Made by a program: the position numbers and the translations under genes. The notes under the pieces are model-generated. The model saw only the letters and a list, made by a program, of their open reading frames with translations. It was not told where the DNA came from and made no database searches. 64,000 bases of DNA from Gemmatimonadota bacterium. GTDB taxonomy: Bacteria; Latescibacterota; UBA2968; UBA8231. The DNA is taken from the NCBI GenBank assembly GCA_018660835.1, contig JABJJN010000079.1, positions 1 to 64,000 on the forward strand. Direction: 5' to 3'. The stretch's first letter is position 1. Every line of letters starts with the position of its first letter. This document shows positions 55,426-63,090 of the stretch, in pieces.

Positions 55426-56424
55426 ATGGCAACGATTGAGGCATGGGAGCAGGCCCGGGATAGCTTCACCAAGACTCTCGAGCAGCTCCGCGGAACAGAT
55501 ATCGATTCCCTGATGAAATCCGAGCTGGGGACTTCGTCCGATTTTCTGCCCTATCGTGGCCTCATTGAAAGGGTCGTTGAATCAGCGGCGGTTCTTTCAG
55601 CGGCACCGATTTCAGAATGGCCCGCGGAATTCCTCAAGCCAATTCAGACCCATGCGGCCCAACTGAACAAACACTTCGAAGAGATACTGGGATTTCAGGT
55701 AGGTCATGACACAACACCCATGGCCTGGCGGGACCAGAAGGCTGACGAGGTCACAAAGCGTGCGGCCGAGTTCTTTAAGTTTGCTCTACCGCTGCTGGCC
55801 TATGAGCAAGCCAGACAGGCGCTTGAACCGGCTATTCAAGCTCAACATTCAAGAGTCATGGACGAGGTCGTGGCGAAGGCCCAGAGCCAAGTAGGCGAGA
55901 TTTCAGATGTTCTAGAGAAAGCCAGACAAGCTGCGCAGCAGACGGGAATCGCCCAGTATGCGAGGCTATTTGAGACAGAAGCGAAGACGCACAAGACGAG
56001 GGCCAGACGTTGGTATCTCGCCACAATAGGCTCAGTTGCCGGGCTTCTTCTTTATGGTGGGCTGCTGCTCTACCGGCCCTTCGTCAGTGCAGGAGGGACG
56101 GTTAACGTTGTAGCCTCCGCGATCCCTCGCATCGTACTCCTTGGTTCACTGTACTATGCAGTTCATTGGTGCGCCAGAAACTTCTCCGCGCACTGTCACA
56201 ATGAGGTGGTAAACAGGCATCGGGTTAATTCACTGGGGACGTTTGAGACATTCGCCAAGGCAGCAGGCGACGACACGCAGACAAAGAACGCCGTCCTGCT
56301 GGAGGCGACACACTCGATCTTTGGATCTCAAAGTTCTGGGTTCTTTCAACGGGAAGCTCCACCAGTTCCCCAGAACAAAATAGTCGAGATTATGAGGAAC
56401 ATCGGTTCTCGGAGTTCCTCCTGA
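55426..56424 (+). CDS. Coiled-coil membrane protein of unknown function (cassette gene)
   Basis: 332 residues; AGGAG 8 nt before ATG. An N-terminal alpha-helical half (about 1-195) with coiled-coil character (AKAQSQVGEISDVLEKARQAAQQTG), two hydrophobic helices (about 203-222, and 232-250), and a C-terminal part with NRHRVNSLGTFETFAKAAGD and KNAVLLEATHSIFGSQSSGFF. The latter pattern recurs in uncharacterised bacterial proteins. No enzyme motif. Between attC site 3 and a degenerate core at 56480-56486. Confidence 0.65.
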   Translation: MATIEAWEQARDSFTKTLEQLRGTDIDSLMKSELGTSSDFLPYRGLIERVVESAAVLSAAPISEWPAEFLKPIQTHAAQLNKHFEEILGFQVGHDTTPMAWRDQKADEVTKRAAEFFKFALPLLAYEQARQALEPAIQAQHSRVMDEVVAKAQSQVGEISDVLEKARQAAQQTGIAQYARLFETEAKTHKTRARRWYLATIGSVAGLLLYGGLLLYRPFVSAGGTVNVVASAIPRIVLLGSLYYAVHWCARNFSAHCHNEVVNRHRVNSLGTFETFAKAAGDDTQTKNAVLLEATHSIFGSQSSGFFQREAPPVPQNKIVEIMRNIGSRSSS

Positions 56425-56824
56425 AGGGGAGCAGCGGCATCTCGGCGGAATCGGCACAAGCACCCGATCAACAAATAGTGTTATGCAAATGGGGGAATTT
56501 ACCACCTGATTGGAGATACGAAGTGAAGAATCATGTTCTATACGCCTTCCTACCAAGCCTAGCTAGAGGGATTCTTGTCTTAATACTTGGCCCGCCAGCT
56601 GAGGTGCTACAGAAGCACGGAAGGAATCACTGTCTGTTGGAGGTGCGCTTGTGGCAGTGGTGACCTTCCTCCTAACTCGTCGCCGTGCACTGTGCTGTCG
56701 GACCGGTCACCCTAAGTTGGCCTTGTATCGCCTTACTCGGCCACTTGATCAGAACAATCGGTGAATCTGTCCGTGGTCGACGGTTGCAAGCACACAGATG
56801 ATACTCGGCTCTGAGGGGAGTGCC
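56425..56824. other. Intercassette region
   Basis: 400 bp. Holds a lone GTTATGC core (56480-56486) without a clear partner, a 61-codon frame starting inside that core (56478-56663) that I do not trust as a gene, and the attC-like element at 56670-56790. Confidence 0.4.
56670..56790 (+). other. Degenerate attC-like element (site 5)
   Basis: 121 bp. Left arm TCCTAAC (56670-56676) with CGTCG just inside; right arm CGACGGTTGCAAG (56778-56790), so CGTCG/CGACG pair but the core is not canonical. It shares CAATCGGTGAATCTGT (56755-56770) with attC site 2 at the matching place, and ends about 35 bp before the next gene. Confidence 0.45.
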
Positions 56825-58147
56825 TTGAACACCACTGCCGTTGGTAACGAACTCGAGGAGAAGATCGCCTCGTTTCTCCAGGATGAGCTGGACAACAATG
56901 CCTTCTGGGCCCGATCGGACTGCTGCACGCTCTTCAGGAAGAAGGCCTACTACTCCCCAAAGAGACAGGCAGACATCACTTTTGATATTGCGATCGAGAT
57001 TAGAGCGCCGGGCAATGACAGCCTGTCGATGCTTGTTCTCGTTGAGTGCAAGAACTATGCGGACGCAGTACCTGTGGGGGAGATAGAAACTTTTCACAGC
57101 CAGATCCAGCAAGTATCAGGGGCGAACGTCAAAGGGATCGTGGCCTCAAGAAGTGAACTGCAGTCCGGTGCTCTGAACTTGGCACGTTCCATGGGCCTCG
57201 GCCTAATCAGGGACTTGAATGGTGAACGATTCAAATGGGAGTTGCGCCGCTCAGCTTCATATAGCGCTGACCCCACCGCGAGTGAGAGTGACGATCGGAT
57301 ACGCTTAGGGATGACGCAGCGCGATTTCTCTAGTCACTTCTTCGACATGTATTGCGTATCTGCGTCGCGCTATACCAACTCACTCGGCGCAGTCCTTGAG
57401 GATTTCGTAGCGGCGAGCGACATCGACACCACGGACCTGGGACGTATCACGAACCGGAGACGCAGGCGGAGGCGTGTTGTCCCGTTCATTGACAAGAGCT
57501 CGCTCGAAGATGTTGCCTCGATGGCGCTCGGCTCCGACGCCACAGCTGATGGTCCGACTTCATTCGAGCAGATCTGCATGGGCGAACGCGAACGCACTGG
57601 GCTACGCATCGTTGAGCAAGCTCCCACCAAAGAGACCGTCTTTTCCGAAGAGATCCTCGGGAGGATCACGTTTGACCCGCCGGAGATCACTATCTATTCC
57701 CATCCGGACTTGCCGCAGCGCCAACGGTTCACTTTGGCTCACGAGCTTTCTCACCATCTTCTCGAGCATGGTGAGTACATGAGAGCAGAGCTATGCCAAG
57801 AGAGCGATTTCGAGAGGAACGAGAGCACTGGCCCTCAGCTCACAGACGTCGCTCGACTAGAGTGGCAGGCCAACTACGTGGCGTCATGTCTACTACTACC
57901 AAGGCAACGCTTTCTGGAAGACTTTCTCAGTACTACCGGAGATTTCGGAATCGCGAACAAGGGTTTTGGCGCTCTCTTTCTCGATCACCAGCCATGCAAC
58001 GTCCAAGCATTTCACTTGGTGAGCCGGAGGCTTTCCTCGCTGTACCAAGTCTCAAAGTCAGTTGTCCGGATCAGGATGGAGGACCTTGGACTGCTGAAGT
58101 ATGGGGGAGGACCAAGGCACATCAGTGAGGTAATCGAAGAGCTGTAA
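56825..58147 (+). CDS. Mrr-type restriction endonuclease fused to ImmA/IrrE metallopeptidase (cassette gene)
   Basis: 440 residues from TTG 56825 (GAGGGGAG just upstream; ATG 56798 would add 9 residues). Residues about 25-135 form a PD-(D/E)xK nuclease: Asp in QADITFDIAIEI, then LVLVECKNYAD with the E-x-K pair, and GANVKGIVASRSELQSGALNLA as in Mrr-like enzymes. The C-terminal part (about 270-430) is a COG2856 (ImmA/IrrE) domain with zinc motif FTLAHELSHHLLEH and ARLEWQANYVASCLLLP. ImmA-type peptidases cleave XRE repressors after damage or phage signals. The fusion may couple sensing, repressor cleavage and DNA attack in one chain. Confidence 0.8.
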   Translation: MNTTAVGNELEEKIASFLQDELDNNAFWARSDCCTLFRKKAYYSPKRQADITFDIAIEIRAPGNDSLSMLVLVECKNYADAVPVGEIETFHSQIQQVSGANVKGIVASRSELQSGALNLARSMGLGLIRDLNGERFKWELRRSASYSADPTASESDDRIRLGMTQRDFSSHFFDMYCVSASRYTNSLGAVLEDFVAASDIDTTDLGRITNRRRRRRRVVPFIDKSSLEDVASMALGSDATADGPTSFEQICMGERERTGLRIVEQAPTKETVFSEEILGRITFDPPEITIYSHPDLPQRQRFTLAHELSHHLLEHGEYMRAELCQESDFERNESTGPQLTDVARLEWQANYVASCLLLPRQRFLEDFLSTTGDFGIANKGFGALFLDHQPCNVQAFHLVSRRLSSLYQVSKSVVRIRMEDLGLLKYGGGPRHISEVIEEL

Positions 58148-58427
58148 TTATCTGCTGACCTCCAAGGATCTTTCCCGGCTACGATCTGGCGATTGTGTGA
58201 GCGATGCGAAGAATAGAACGCCGCGTTAATCAAGGGAATGTCTCAACAACAATTTGTGATGATGTCTTGTTCGCGGTCTCGCCAGCAGGTAGATAGTACA
58301 TGGGTGGAGCGGACTCTTAAGCTTGTCAAGCGACACCGAAGAGTGTTCGATACAGCGAAGTGTTTGACCTACAAGTCGACCGGCATCAGCCAGGCGCTCA
58401 CGCCGACATCAGGTGAAGCGGTTACAA
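58148..58427. other. Intergenic, possible cassette boundary
   Basis: 280 bp. GCGTTAATC at 58223-58231 is core-like but no matching left arm is seen. A 92-codon frame from ATG 58238 overlaps the next gene in another frame and has no recognisable features. Confidence 0.35.
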
Positions 58428-58853
58428 ATGAACTTGAGACTTCGCGGAGCAAGTGTAGAGAGTGCCGGACTTTTACTGCTTGTGATCGCCGCTATGTGGA
58501 ATGCACAGATCGTTAGCAGGTGGGATAGAGAGTTCGGATTCTGGGAGGAACTGGAAAGCCAGGAAGTCTACCTCGCAATTCTGGAGAATCAACGAGACAT
58601 TTCTCTGCTCACACAGGAGGGACGGAGTGAAGTGCAGGTAGCTATCGCAGATCGGATACACGACCGCGTGTCCCGGAGTACGAGACGCCTGATGAAAGAG
58701 ACGGAATCACGGCAGGCAGAGGGTAGGGACGGGCAGATGGCTTGGATGAGCAAGCTTCACCACGTCCTTATTGTGCTCAGTGCGTTCCTTCTTGCCATCG
58801 GCAAGTGGATGACTATCAAGGCTCCTAAGCAAGAGAAAGTGGCAGAGGCCTGA
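58428..58853 (+). CDS. Small membrane protein with two hydrophobic helices
   Basis: 141 residues from ATG 58428 (AGGTGA upstream). Helices at about 12-28 (AGLLLLVIAAMWNAQIV) and 110-128 (HHVLIVLSAFLLAIGKWM), with a charged helical middle (about 30-105) likely to face one side of the membrane. No known family. First of three genes ending with 59422-59793; 98 bp before the GIY-YIG gene. Confidence 0.6.
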   Translation: MNLRLRGASVESAGLLLLVIAAMWNAQIVSRWDREFGFWEELESQEVYLAILENQRDISLLTQEGRSEVQVAIADRIHDRVSRSTRRLMKETESRQAEGRDGQMAWMSKLHHVLIVLSAFLLAIGKWMTIKAPKQEKVAEA

Positions 58854-58951
58854 GTCCGAATGACTCGTTGCGGTCGACTCATGATTGGAATCGCGGAGCT
58901 TGGTGGTCACGGGTATCGGGCCAAGCCAGTCACAATAGGACCGCAGACTAT

Positions 58952-59422
58952 ATGAAGATCAACGAGCTTGAGTTCCAAGGACCTTTCGACGCAAGGCGAG
59001 AGTCACTGCCTGCGCGGGCATCGGTCTACCTGATTGCTGCGGGGCTCTCTGACGGGTCGACAAGGGCTCTGTATGTTGGGTACGCTAGCAATACGCATGA
59101 GCGTATTAGGCAGCACTTATCCGACAGCCGAATAACGGAGAGTCTCGAGAACTACAAGAGACTTCTCGTATTTGTCCATTGGGCCGACCAGCTAAATCCA
59201 GATGAGGTGCACACAATCGAGAGACGGCTGGTTCAAAGTCTGAGTCCCCCGCTCAACAGCACGAGGACGGAGAATGAGAATTCCAGGTCTACAGGTTCGG
59301 CTATCGGGGGGGCAATCCTGGGAGGTTCCCTTTTCGGCCCAGCAGGTGCGCTTGCCGGGGCCTTGGCCGGTCTCCTGCTGTCTGAGAAAGTAAATGAGTC
59401 GCACAGGAGAGGGGGCGAGTAG
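58952..59422 (+). CDS. GIY-YIG nuclease-like protein with glycine-zipper tail
   Basis: 156 residues from ATG 58952. Residues about 18-100 resemble a GIY-YIG domain: SVYLIAAG (GIY strand), ALYVGYASNTHERIRQHLSDS (YIG strand plus catalytic Arg), and ERRLVQSLSPPLNS with a likely metal-binding Glu followed by the P-x-N usual for this fold. Then comes a glycine-rich hydrophobic stretch, AIGGAILGGSLFGPAGALAG, of the glycine-zipper type that can insert in membranes. This combination is unusual: a DNA nuclease with a membrane tail. Stop overlaps the next start, so it is coupled to a small membrane protein. Confidence 0.7.
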   Translation: MKINELEFQGPFDARRESLPARASVYLIAAGLSDGSTRALYVGYASNTHERIRQHLSDSRITESLENYKRLLVFVHWADQLNPDEVHTIERRLVQSLSPPLNSTRTENENSRSTGSAIGGAILGGSLFGPAGALAGALAGLLLSEKVNESHRRGGE

Positions 59423-59793
59423 TGCATCCATTGCTCCTCTATCCTGCTGTGGTGATGTCGCTCGTGTTTGTTGCCACGTATTGGCTCAGATGCAGTCGAA
59501 GTGGTACGGATTTTGACCTGGGAGTGATGTTCACTCTGTGCATGCACGGGCTCGGGATCTCGGCCGGGCTGATCGCAGTAGCTTCGATCTTCGTCGACCA
59601 GATCAGAGCGGTGATTCAAGAGACGAACTGGTATTTCTTCCTCGCTGGCTTGGCCATCTTGGCAGTCTCAGTCCAGCACGTTCATCGAGCGGTGTTCGCG
59701 GGATGGCCAAGTCGGAAGAGCAGTCTGCCCAACACCCACGAAGGTGAAGTCACCACGGCCACAGGTTCAGAATTTCCCGATCCTAATCTTTAA
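59422..59793 (+). CDS. Small membrane protein coupled to the GIY-YIG gene
   Basis: 123 residues; GTG 59422 shares a base with the preceding stop (TAGTG). Three hydrophobic helices: about 3-22 (PLLLYPAVVMSLVFVATYWL), 34-55 and 69-88 (NWYFFLAGLAILAVSVQHV). A hydrophilic C-terminus follows. No family recognised. The coupling suggests an immunity, anchor or partner role for the GIY-YIG protein. Confidence 0.6.
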   Translation: MHPLLLYPAVVMSLVFVATYWLRCSRSGTDFDLGVMFTLCMHGLGISAGLIAVASIFVDQIRAVIQETNWYFFLAGLAILAVSVQHVHRAVFAGWPSRKSSLPNTHEGEVTTATGSEFPDPNL

Positions 59794-59875
59794 ACCGGAT
59801 CGAGAGTTGGCTGACATGGATCCAGATTGCGAGGCCAAAAGTCTGCAGGTAGAGTTTTTTTGTGGTGGCACCAAA

Positions 59876-60970
59876 TCACCCCACATACCGCGTCGCCAGC
59901 CCCTCGTCCAGCAGCTGCCGATTCAGAAACACCCCCTTCGCAACGACCTGCTTCGGGTCTGTCGCCCCGGCCAGATACTTCACATCCGCCAGATACCTTC
60001 CATACGTATCGGTGCGCTTCGTGGTGATGACGATGAACCCGACGTCACTCAGCGCCTCTTCGACGAAGGCCTTCGCGTGGCGCCCCGCTTCGGTATACAG
60101 CTCGGGCGTGTCGATGCCTCTGAGTCGTAGTCGCGGAAAGGCTCGATACCCGCGTCCCAGTTCGACGACGACATCGATTGTATCCCCGTCGATGATGCGG
60201 CGCACGCTCGCGACGTAGGTCCAGAGGCGCGGCTTGTCAGTACGCAGTGTCGCGGTGGCACGCGCCGAATCCACGACCACGCTCTGCCCAACCTCGGCCT
60301 CTCCAAAGCCAGCCAGTTGATCACCCGGCGCCCAGACGCTGTGGAAGCCGAAGTCGATCGCTGGTGGCCCTGACGGCCGAAACTCATCCACGACGACGCG
60401 GTAGGTGTACGGCTCGCCAAAGTAGGGCCGCAGGGGACTGGCAACCGGCCCTTCTGAGGTGAGCGCTTCGGCACCCTCGCCCGCCTCGATGGCCTGCTTG
60501 AGCTGGCGCGTGGTCCAGGCCTGTGCATCGGCCATCTCTTCGTAGTAGCGGACCTTCTCCGGGGACATGCCCAGCAGTGCCCGATAGTGGGACCAGCCCA
60601 AATTTACACGCGCGTGTAAAGTCGAGATTCGGCGCCGAAAGCGCAGGATGTCGTACAGGGTAACGACACCTAACTGCAAGTATTTACTGAGGTTATGTAT
60701 GGTTTGGTCGCCATGGGTGGTGCCGCCATTCCGTCCGAGAAAGCGCAACAATGCGTCGCCCATGTGCCAGTAGGTCTCGACTTTCTCCCATTCTGCGGCG
60801 CGCCGTCCGAACTGGCTGCCCTCTGTGAGGAGTCCCTCGAGTTGTTCTCTGAGGCTGTGGTACTGGCTGTCTGGTTCTTCGTCTGGGGGATTCTCAGGCA
60901 TGGGGGGGCTGACCAGGGCAGGAGGGCTTGAGATATCTCGGAGCCGATTCACCGTTTGAGACAAGATCAT
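59876..60970 (-). CDS. DUF1016-N domain fused to staphylococcal-type nuclease
   Basis: 364 residues from ATG 60970 (TTG 61000 and ATG 60901 also possible). Residues about 35-160 match DUF1016-N, the helical domain normally in front of the PDDEXK nuclease of YhcG-like proteins: ETYWHMGDALLRFLG, NLSKYLQLG, LGWSHYRALLGMSPEKVRYYEEMA, WTTRQLKQAI. The YhcG nuclease is absent; instead residues about 255-360 form a thermonuclease domain with catalytic residues visible: DGDTI, RLRLRGIDTPEL (Arg, Asp, Glu) and TYGRYLADV (second Arg). No signal peptide, so intracellular, unlike most SNases. Probably a DNA-targeting defence or mobile-element nuclease with swapped catalytic domain. Confidence 0.82.
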   Translation of the reverse strand: MILSQTVNRLRDISSPPALVSPPMPENPPDEEPDSQYHSLREQLEGLLTEGSQFGRRAAEWEKVETYWHMGDALLRFLGRNGGTTHGDQTIHNLSKYLQLGVVTLYDILRFRRRISTLHARVNLGWSHYRALLGMSPEKVRYYEEMADAQAWTTRQLKQAIEAGEGAEALTSEGPVASPLRPYFGEPYTYRVVVDEFRPSGPPAIDFGFHSVWAPGDQLAGFGEAEVGQSVVVDSARATATLRTDKPRLWTYVASVRRIIDGDTIDVVVELGRGYRAFPRLRLRGIDTPELYTEAGRHAKAFVEEALSDVGFIVITTKRTDTYGRYLADVKYLAGATDPKQVVAKGVFLNRQLLDEGLATRYVG

Positions 60971-61012
60971 CGGGTGGCGACGGTCAACATTACCCTCCAA
61001 GTACCTGTGCCT

Positions 61013-61672
61013 CTACTCGCAGGCCTCGCATGGCTGGCCGCCGCAGTCCCGGCCAAACTGCAGATGATCGATCTCAAAGTTGAATAGACGATTGGAGAGT
61101 CTCACCTCGGCGATCCCTTCGGGTGCGTGGACACCGAGAAAGGTGTCTTCCGACACGGTTCCCGTGATCACTGAGTCGGCTTGCAAGACCGTGTGCACCT
61201 CGGCGAGGCGGACGCCGCTGGTATCGAAGGCGCTCAGGGTGACGACGGCGTTGCGGGCGGCGGCAGCATCGGTCCACACGACGCCCACGTGGGTGGGAAG
61301 GCCACACAACAGATCTGCGTCGAAGGAGAATCGAATCGTGGCGTGGTCTGCGGACCACACCGAATGGCCTGTCGATCCGGAGCCGTCGACGGCTCCATCA
61401 TCCTCATCGACGGAGTCGACGAAGCGTGTCTGGCGTGCCTTGTCCCCAAGGATCTGCGGGCCTCGGTGCATGCGCACACCGGGGACGATGATCCGTCCTT
61501 CTTCGAAGTCTTCGAGGTGGAAGTAGCTAAAGAGGATGTTCGTGAAGGGGCTGTCGGTCCACGAGCTGTAGGGTGTCAGGGCCCAGCCGGTCTGGGTCTG
61601 GGCGGCGAGGGGCACGCTTACGTGCGTGAGGGTGACGATCAAGATCAGGGTGGCGATCAGGGGGCGGGGCAT
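61013..61672 (-). CDS. Secreted beta-rich protein of unknown function
   Basis: 219 residues with signal peptide (LIATLILIVTLTHVSVPLAAQ). FEEGRIIVPGVRMHRGP, VDSVDEDDGAVDGSGSTGHSVWS and IRFSFDADLLCGLPTHVGVVWTDA resemble a domain common in secreted proteins of planctomycetes and cyanobacteria, often upstream of PEP-CTERM anchors. No anchor here; two Cys pairs at the end (CGGQPCEACE). Role unknown. A partial duplicate lies at 62.8-62.9 kb. Confidence 0.72.
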   Translation of the reverse strand: MPRPLIATLILIVTLTHVSVPLAAQTQTGWALTPYSSWTDSPFTNILFSYFHLEDFEEGRIIVPGVRMHRGPQILGDKARQTRFVDSVDEDDGAVDGSGSTGHSVWSADHATIRFSFDADLLCGLPTHVGVVWTDAAAARNAVVTLSAFDTSGVRLAEVHTVLQADSVITGTVSEDTFLGVHAPEGIAEVRLSNRLFNFEIDHLQFGRDCGGQPCEACE

Positions 61673-61774
61673 GGAGCGGGTTGCCTGGGGTTTTGGGGCT
61701 TGGCGTCATACCAAGGTATACGCTGGGCGGGGGGATTGGTTCTGCGGTGGGGCTTCCTAAGCGCCGCGGATGCT

Positions 61775-61996
61775 TCAGACGTCGATGAGATCGAGTTGAA
61801 TGTGCTCGAGGGCCCGCGGTTTCAACGATCGATGCGAAACGAGCTCTACGCGCTCGCCGAGATGATCTTCCAACTCGTCGGCGAGTGTGACAAACTCGAG
61901 ACCAATTGATGGATCGACTTCAACGAGGATGTCCACGTCGCTGGTCTCAGTCTGGTCGCCACGTGCATAGGACCCGAAGAGCGCCAGGCGCTCGAG
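61775..61996 (-). pseudogene. 5'-truncated MntA-like nucleotidyltransferase
   Basis: An open frame of 73 codons without a start reads LERLALFGSYARGDQTETSDVDILVEVDPS, the GSxARG-x-SDxD site of minimal nucleotidyltransferases (MntA-type antitoxins that AMPylate HEPN toxins), and ends VELVSHRSLKPRALEHIQ with a stop at 61775. The roughly 25 residues normally before LFGS are replaced by two in-frame TAG stops, and the frame abuts the antitoxin stop. Catalytic motif intact but apparently untranslatable. Confidence 0.75.
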
Positions 61997-62002
61997 CTAT
62001 CC

Positions 62003-62308
62003 CTAGACGGCAACCGGCTCGTTGACTTCAATTGCAAGCCGCATCCCCAGTTGGTTCAAGACGGCGGTCAAGCTGGAGAGTTTTGGATTCCCATGATCGG
62101 ACAGCATCCGATACATTGACTCACGGTTTAGTTGAGTGCTCTCAGCGAGTCGCTTGATACCGTGAGCCTCCGCTACATCACGCAATGCCAGGAGGAACAC
62201 ATCAGGGGAGCCATCCTCGAGAGCGGCAGTCAGATACGCCGCAGCTTCATCAGTGTCCTTGAGATCCTCGAGCAGACTTTCCTTGTACGGACGAGACAAT
62301 TTGCTCAT
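62003..62308 (-). CDS. HigA-like addiction-module antidote (HI1420 family)
   Basis: 101 residues from ATG 62308, with AGGAGG 8 nt upstream. YKESLLEDLKDTDEAAAYLTAALEDGSPDVFLLALRDVAEAHGIKRLAE, then STQLNRESMYRMLSDHGNPKLSSLTAVLNQLGMRL, is the full pattern of the putative addiction-module antidote family with a C-terminal helix-turn-helix. It normally neutralises and co-represses a RelE/HigB-like toxin encoded just upstream; here that toxin is a relic, so this is an orphan antitoxin. Start overlaps the old toxin stop (ATGA). Confidence 0.9.
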   Translation of the reverse strand: MSKLSRPYKESLLEDLKDTDEAAAYLTAALEDGSPDVFLLALRDVAEAHGIKRLAESTQLNRESMYRMLSDHGNPKLSSLTAVLNQLGMRLAIEVNEPVAV

Positions 62309-62491
62309 GACGAAATCCTCCTGTAGTCGAGCCAATAATTTCGTGCTCGTTCGATATCACGTGACTGGGTCTTCTTTGAACCGCCACACAGCAACAGCGC
62401 GGTCTTTCAGTTTCTGAATCCACTCTGAGAAGGGCGAGCGCCCCTCGGGTGTTTGGAATACCTCAAGCTCCTGTGGTTCTGCCTCCGACAT
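62305..62491 (-). pseudogene. HigB/RelE-like toxin with internal deletion
   Basis: From ATG 62491 the frame gives FQTPEGRSPFSEWIQKLKDRA, the N-terminus of the HI1419-type toxin, then stops at 62357. In another frame 62388-62305 encodes CGGSKKTQSRDIERARNYW, the conserved C-terminus of the same family, ending in the ATGA overlap with the antitoxin. About 50 central residues are missing at the junction, so the toxin is dead. Confidence 0.8.
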
Positions 62492-62562
62492 GGAACAAGT
62501 GTAGCCGGAAAGCTACATTGTTGCAAGGAGATCACATCTGAGCGAAGGGGTGCTTACAGCCC

Positions 62563-62721
62563 ATGCAAAGTGAGGCGGCCGTGTTTTTCGAGGAAACGCA
62601 ACCTCGAATCAGTAACCTGATGAGAGGGGAGATTGCACGTTTCAGTGTGGACAAACTGATCCTCATGCTGACGCGAGGGGGTATGCAGATCGACATTCAG
62701 GTTACGCCGCAGGCAGCCTGA
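62563..62721 (+). pseudogene. Truncated XRE (HTH_37-like) antitoxin
   Basis: 52 codons read SEAAVFFEETQPRISNLMRG, then EIARFSVDKLILMLTRGGMQIDIQV. This matches the second half of HTH_37-type XRE antitoxins (QaeAArllgvtQPrvSdLlrG...FslDkLinmL). The first half is missing and no ribosome site precedes the ATG. Confidence 0.65.
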
Positions 62722-63090
62722 GAAAGAGCTCGCCATCGCCGCCAGTTACCCCGTCAAGAGAACCTCGGAGCTGATCTGGCGATGAGAAAGGATCAGCGGG
62801 TGGCGACGGTCAATTTATTTCGGGTGCCATCATCCTCATCCATAGAATCGACAGAGCGCGTCTGGCGTGCCTTGGCCCCAAGGATCCGCGGAGCCCTCAT
62901 TGACGCTCCTGAGCCTGCGAGCTTTCCTTGTCACTGCCCAGTTCCGGTGAAACAGGTCTGCAACCCACGTGCTGCAAGTCACTTGCTGCACGATACCGGC
63001 TGAGCGATTCGACACCGGGATGTGCGATTTCTGCACAGCCGCGCCACGGTGCGTTGCCAACGTGCCATACTCACCCTCAGGAGGGCTTGT
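62722..63090. other. Relic region between antitoxin fragment and EF-hand gene
   Basis: 370 bp with no intact gene. It contains the partial duplicate described at 62797-62893; the rest shows nothing I can identify. Confidence 0.5.
62797..62893 (-). pseudogene. Partial duplicate of the 61.0-61.5 kb locus
   Basis: CGGGTGGCGACGGTCAA (62797-62813) equals 60971-60987, the sequence just upstream of the nuclease-fusion start. About 13 bp further, 62827-62893 matches about 61395-61460 inside the secreted-protein gene; on the minus strand it encodes RILGAKARQTRSVDSMDEDDG against the parent RGPQILGDKARQTRFVDSVD. The 400 bp between these blocks in the parent are gone. Confidence 0.75.

Noticed and set aside
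56397..56486. attC around the GTTATGC core at 56480
   Set aside because: The core is good but no left arm or pairing inner arms can be found in the preceding 90 bp; kept only as a note in the region entry.
58148..58231. attC after the nuclease-peptidase gene, core GTTAATC
   Set aside because: No complementary left arm (GATTAAC-like) and no matching inner arms.
58238..58516. 92-codon plus-strand frame
   Set aside because: It overlaps the better-supported membrane-protein gene at 58428 in another frame and shows no features.
51237..59793. Prophage or ICE remnant explaining the defence genes
   Set aside because: No phage structural, replication, conjugation or integrase genes are present, and attC-like sites explain the boundaries better.
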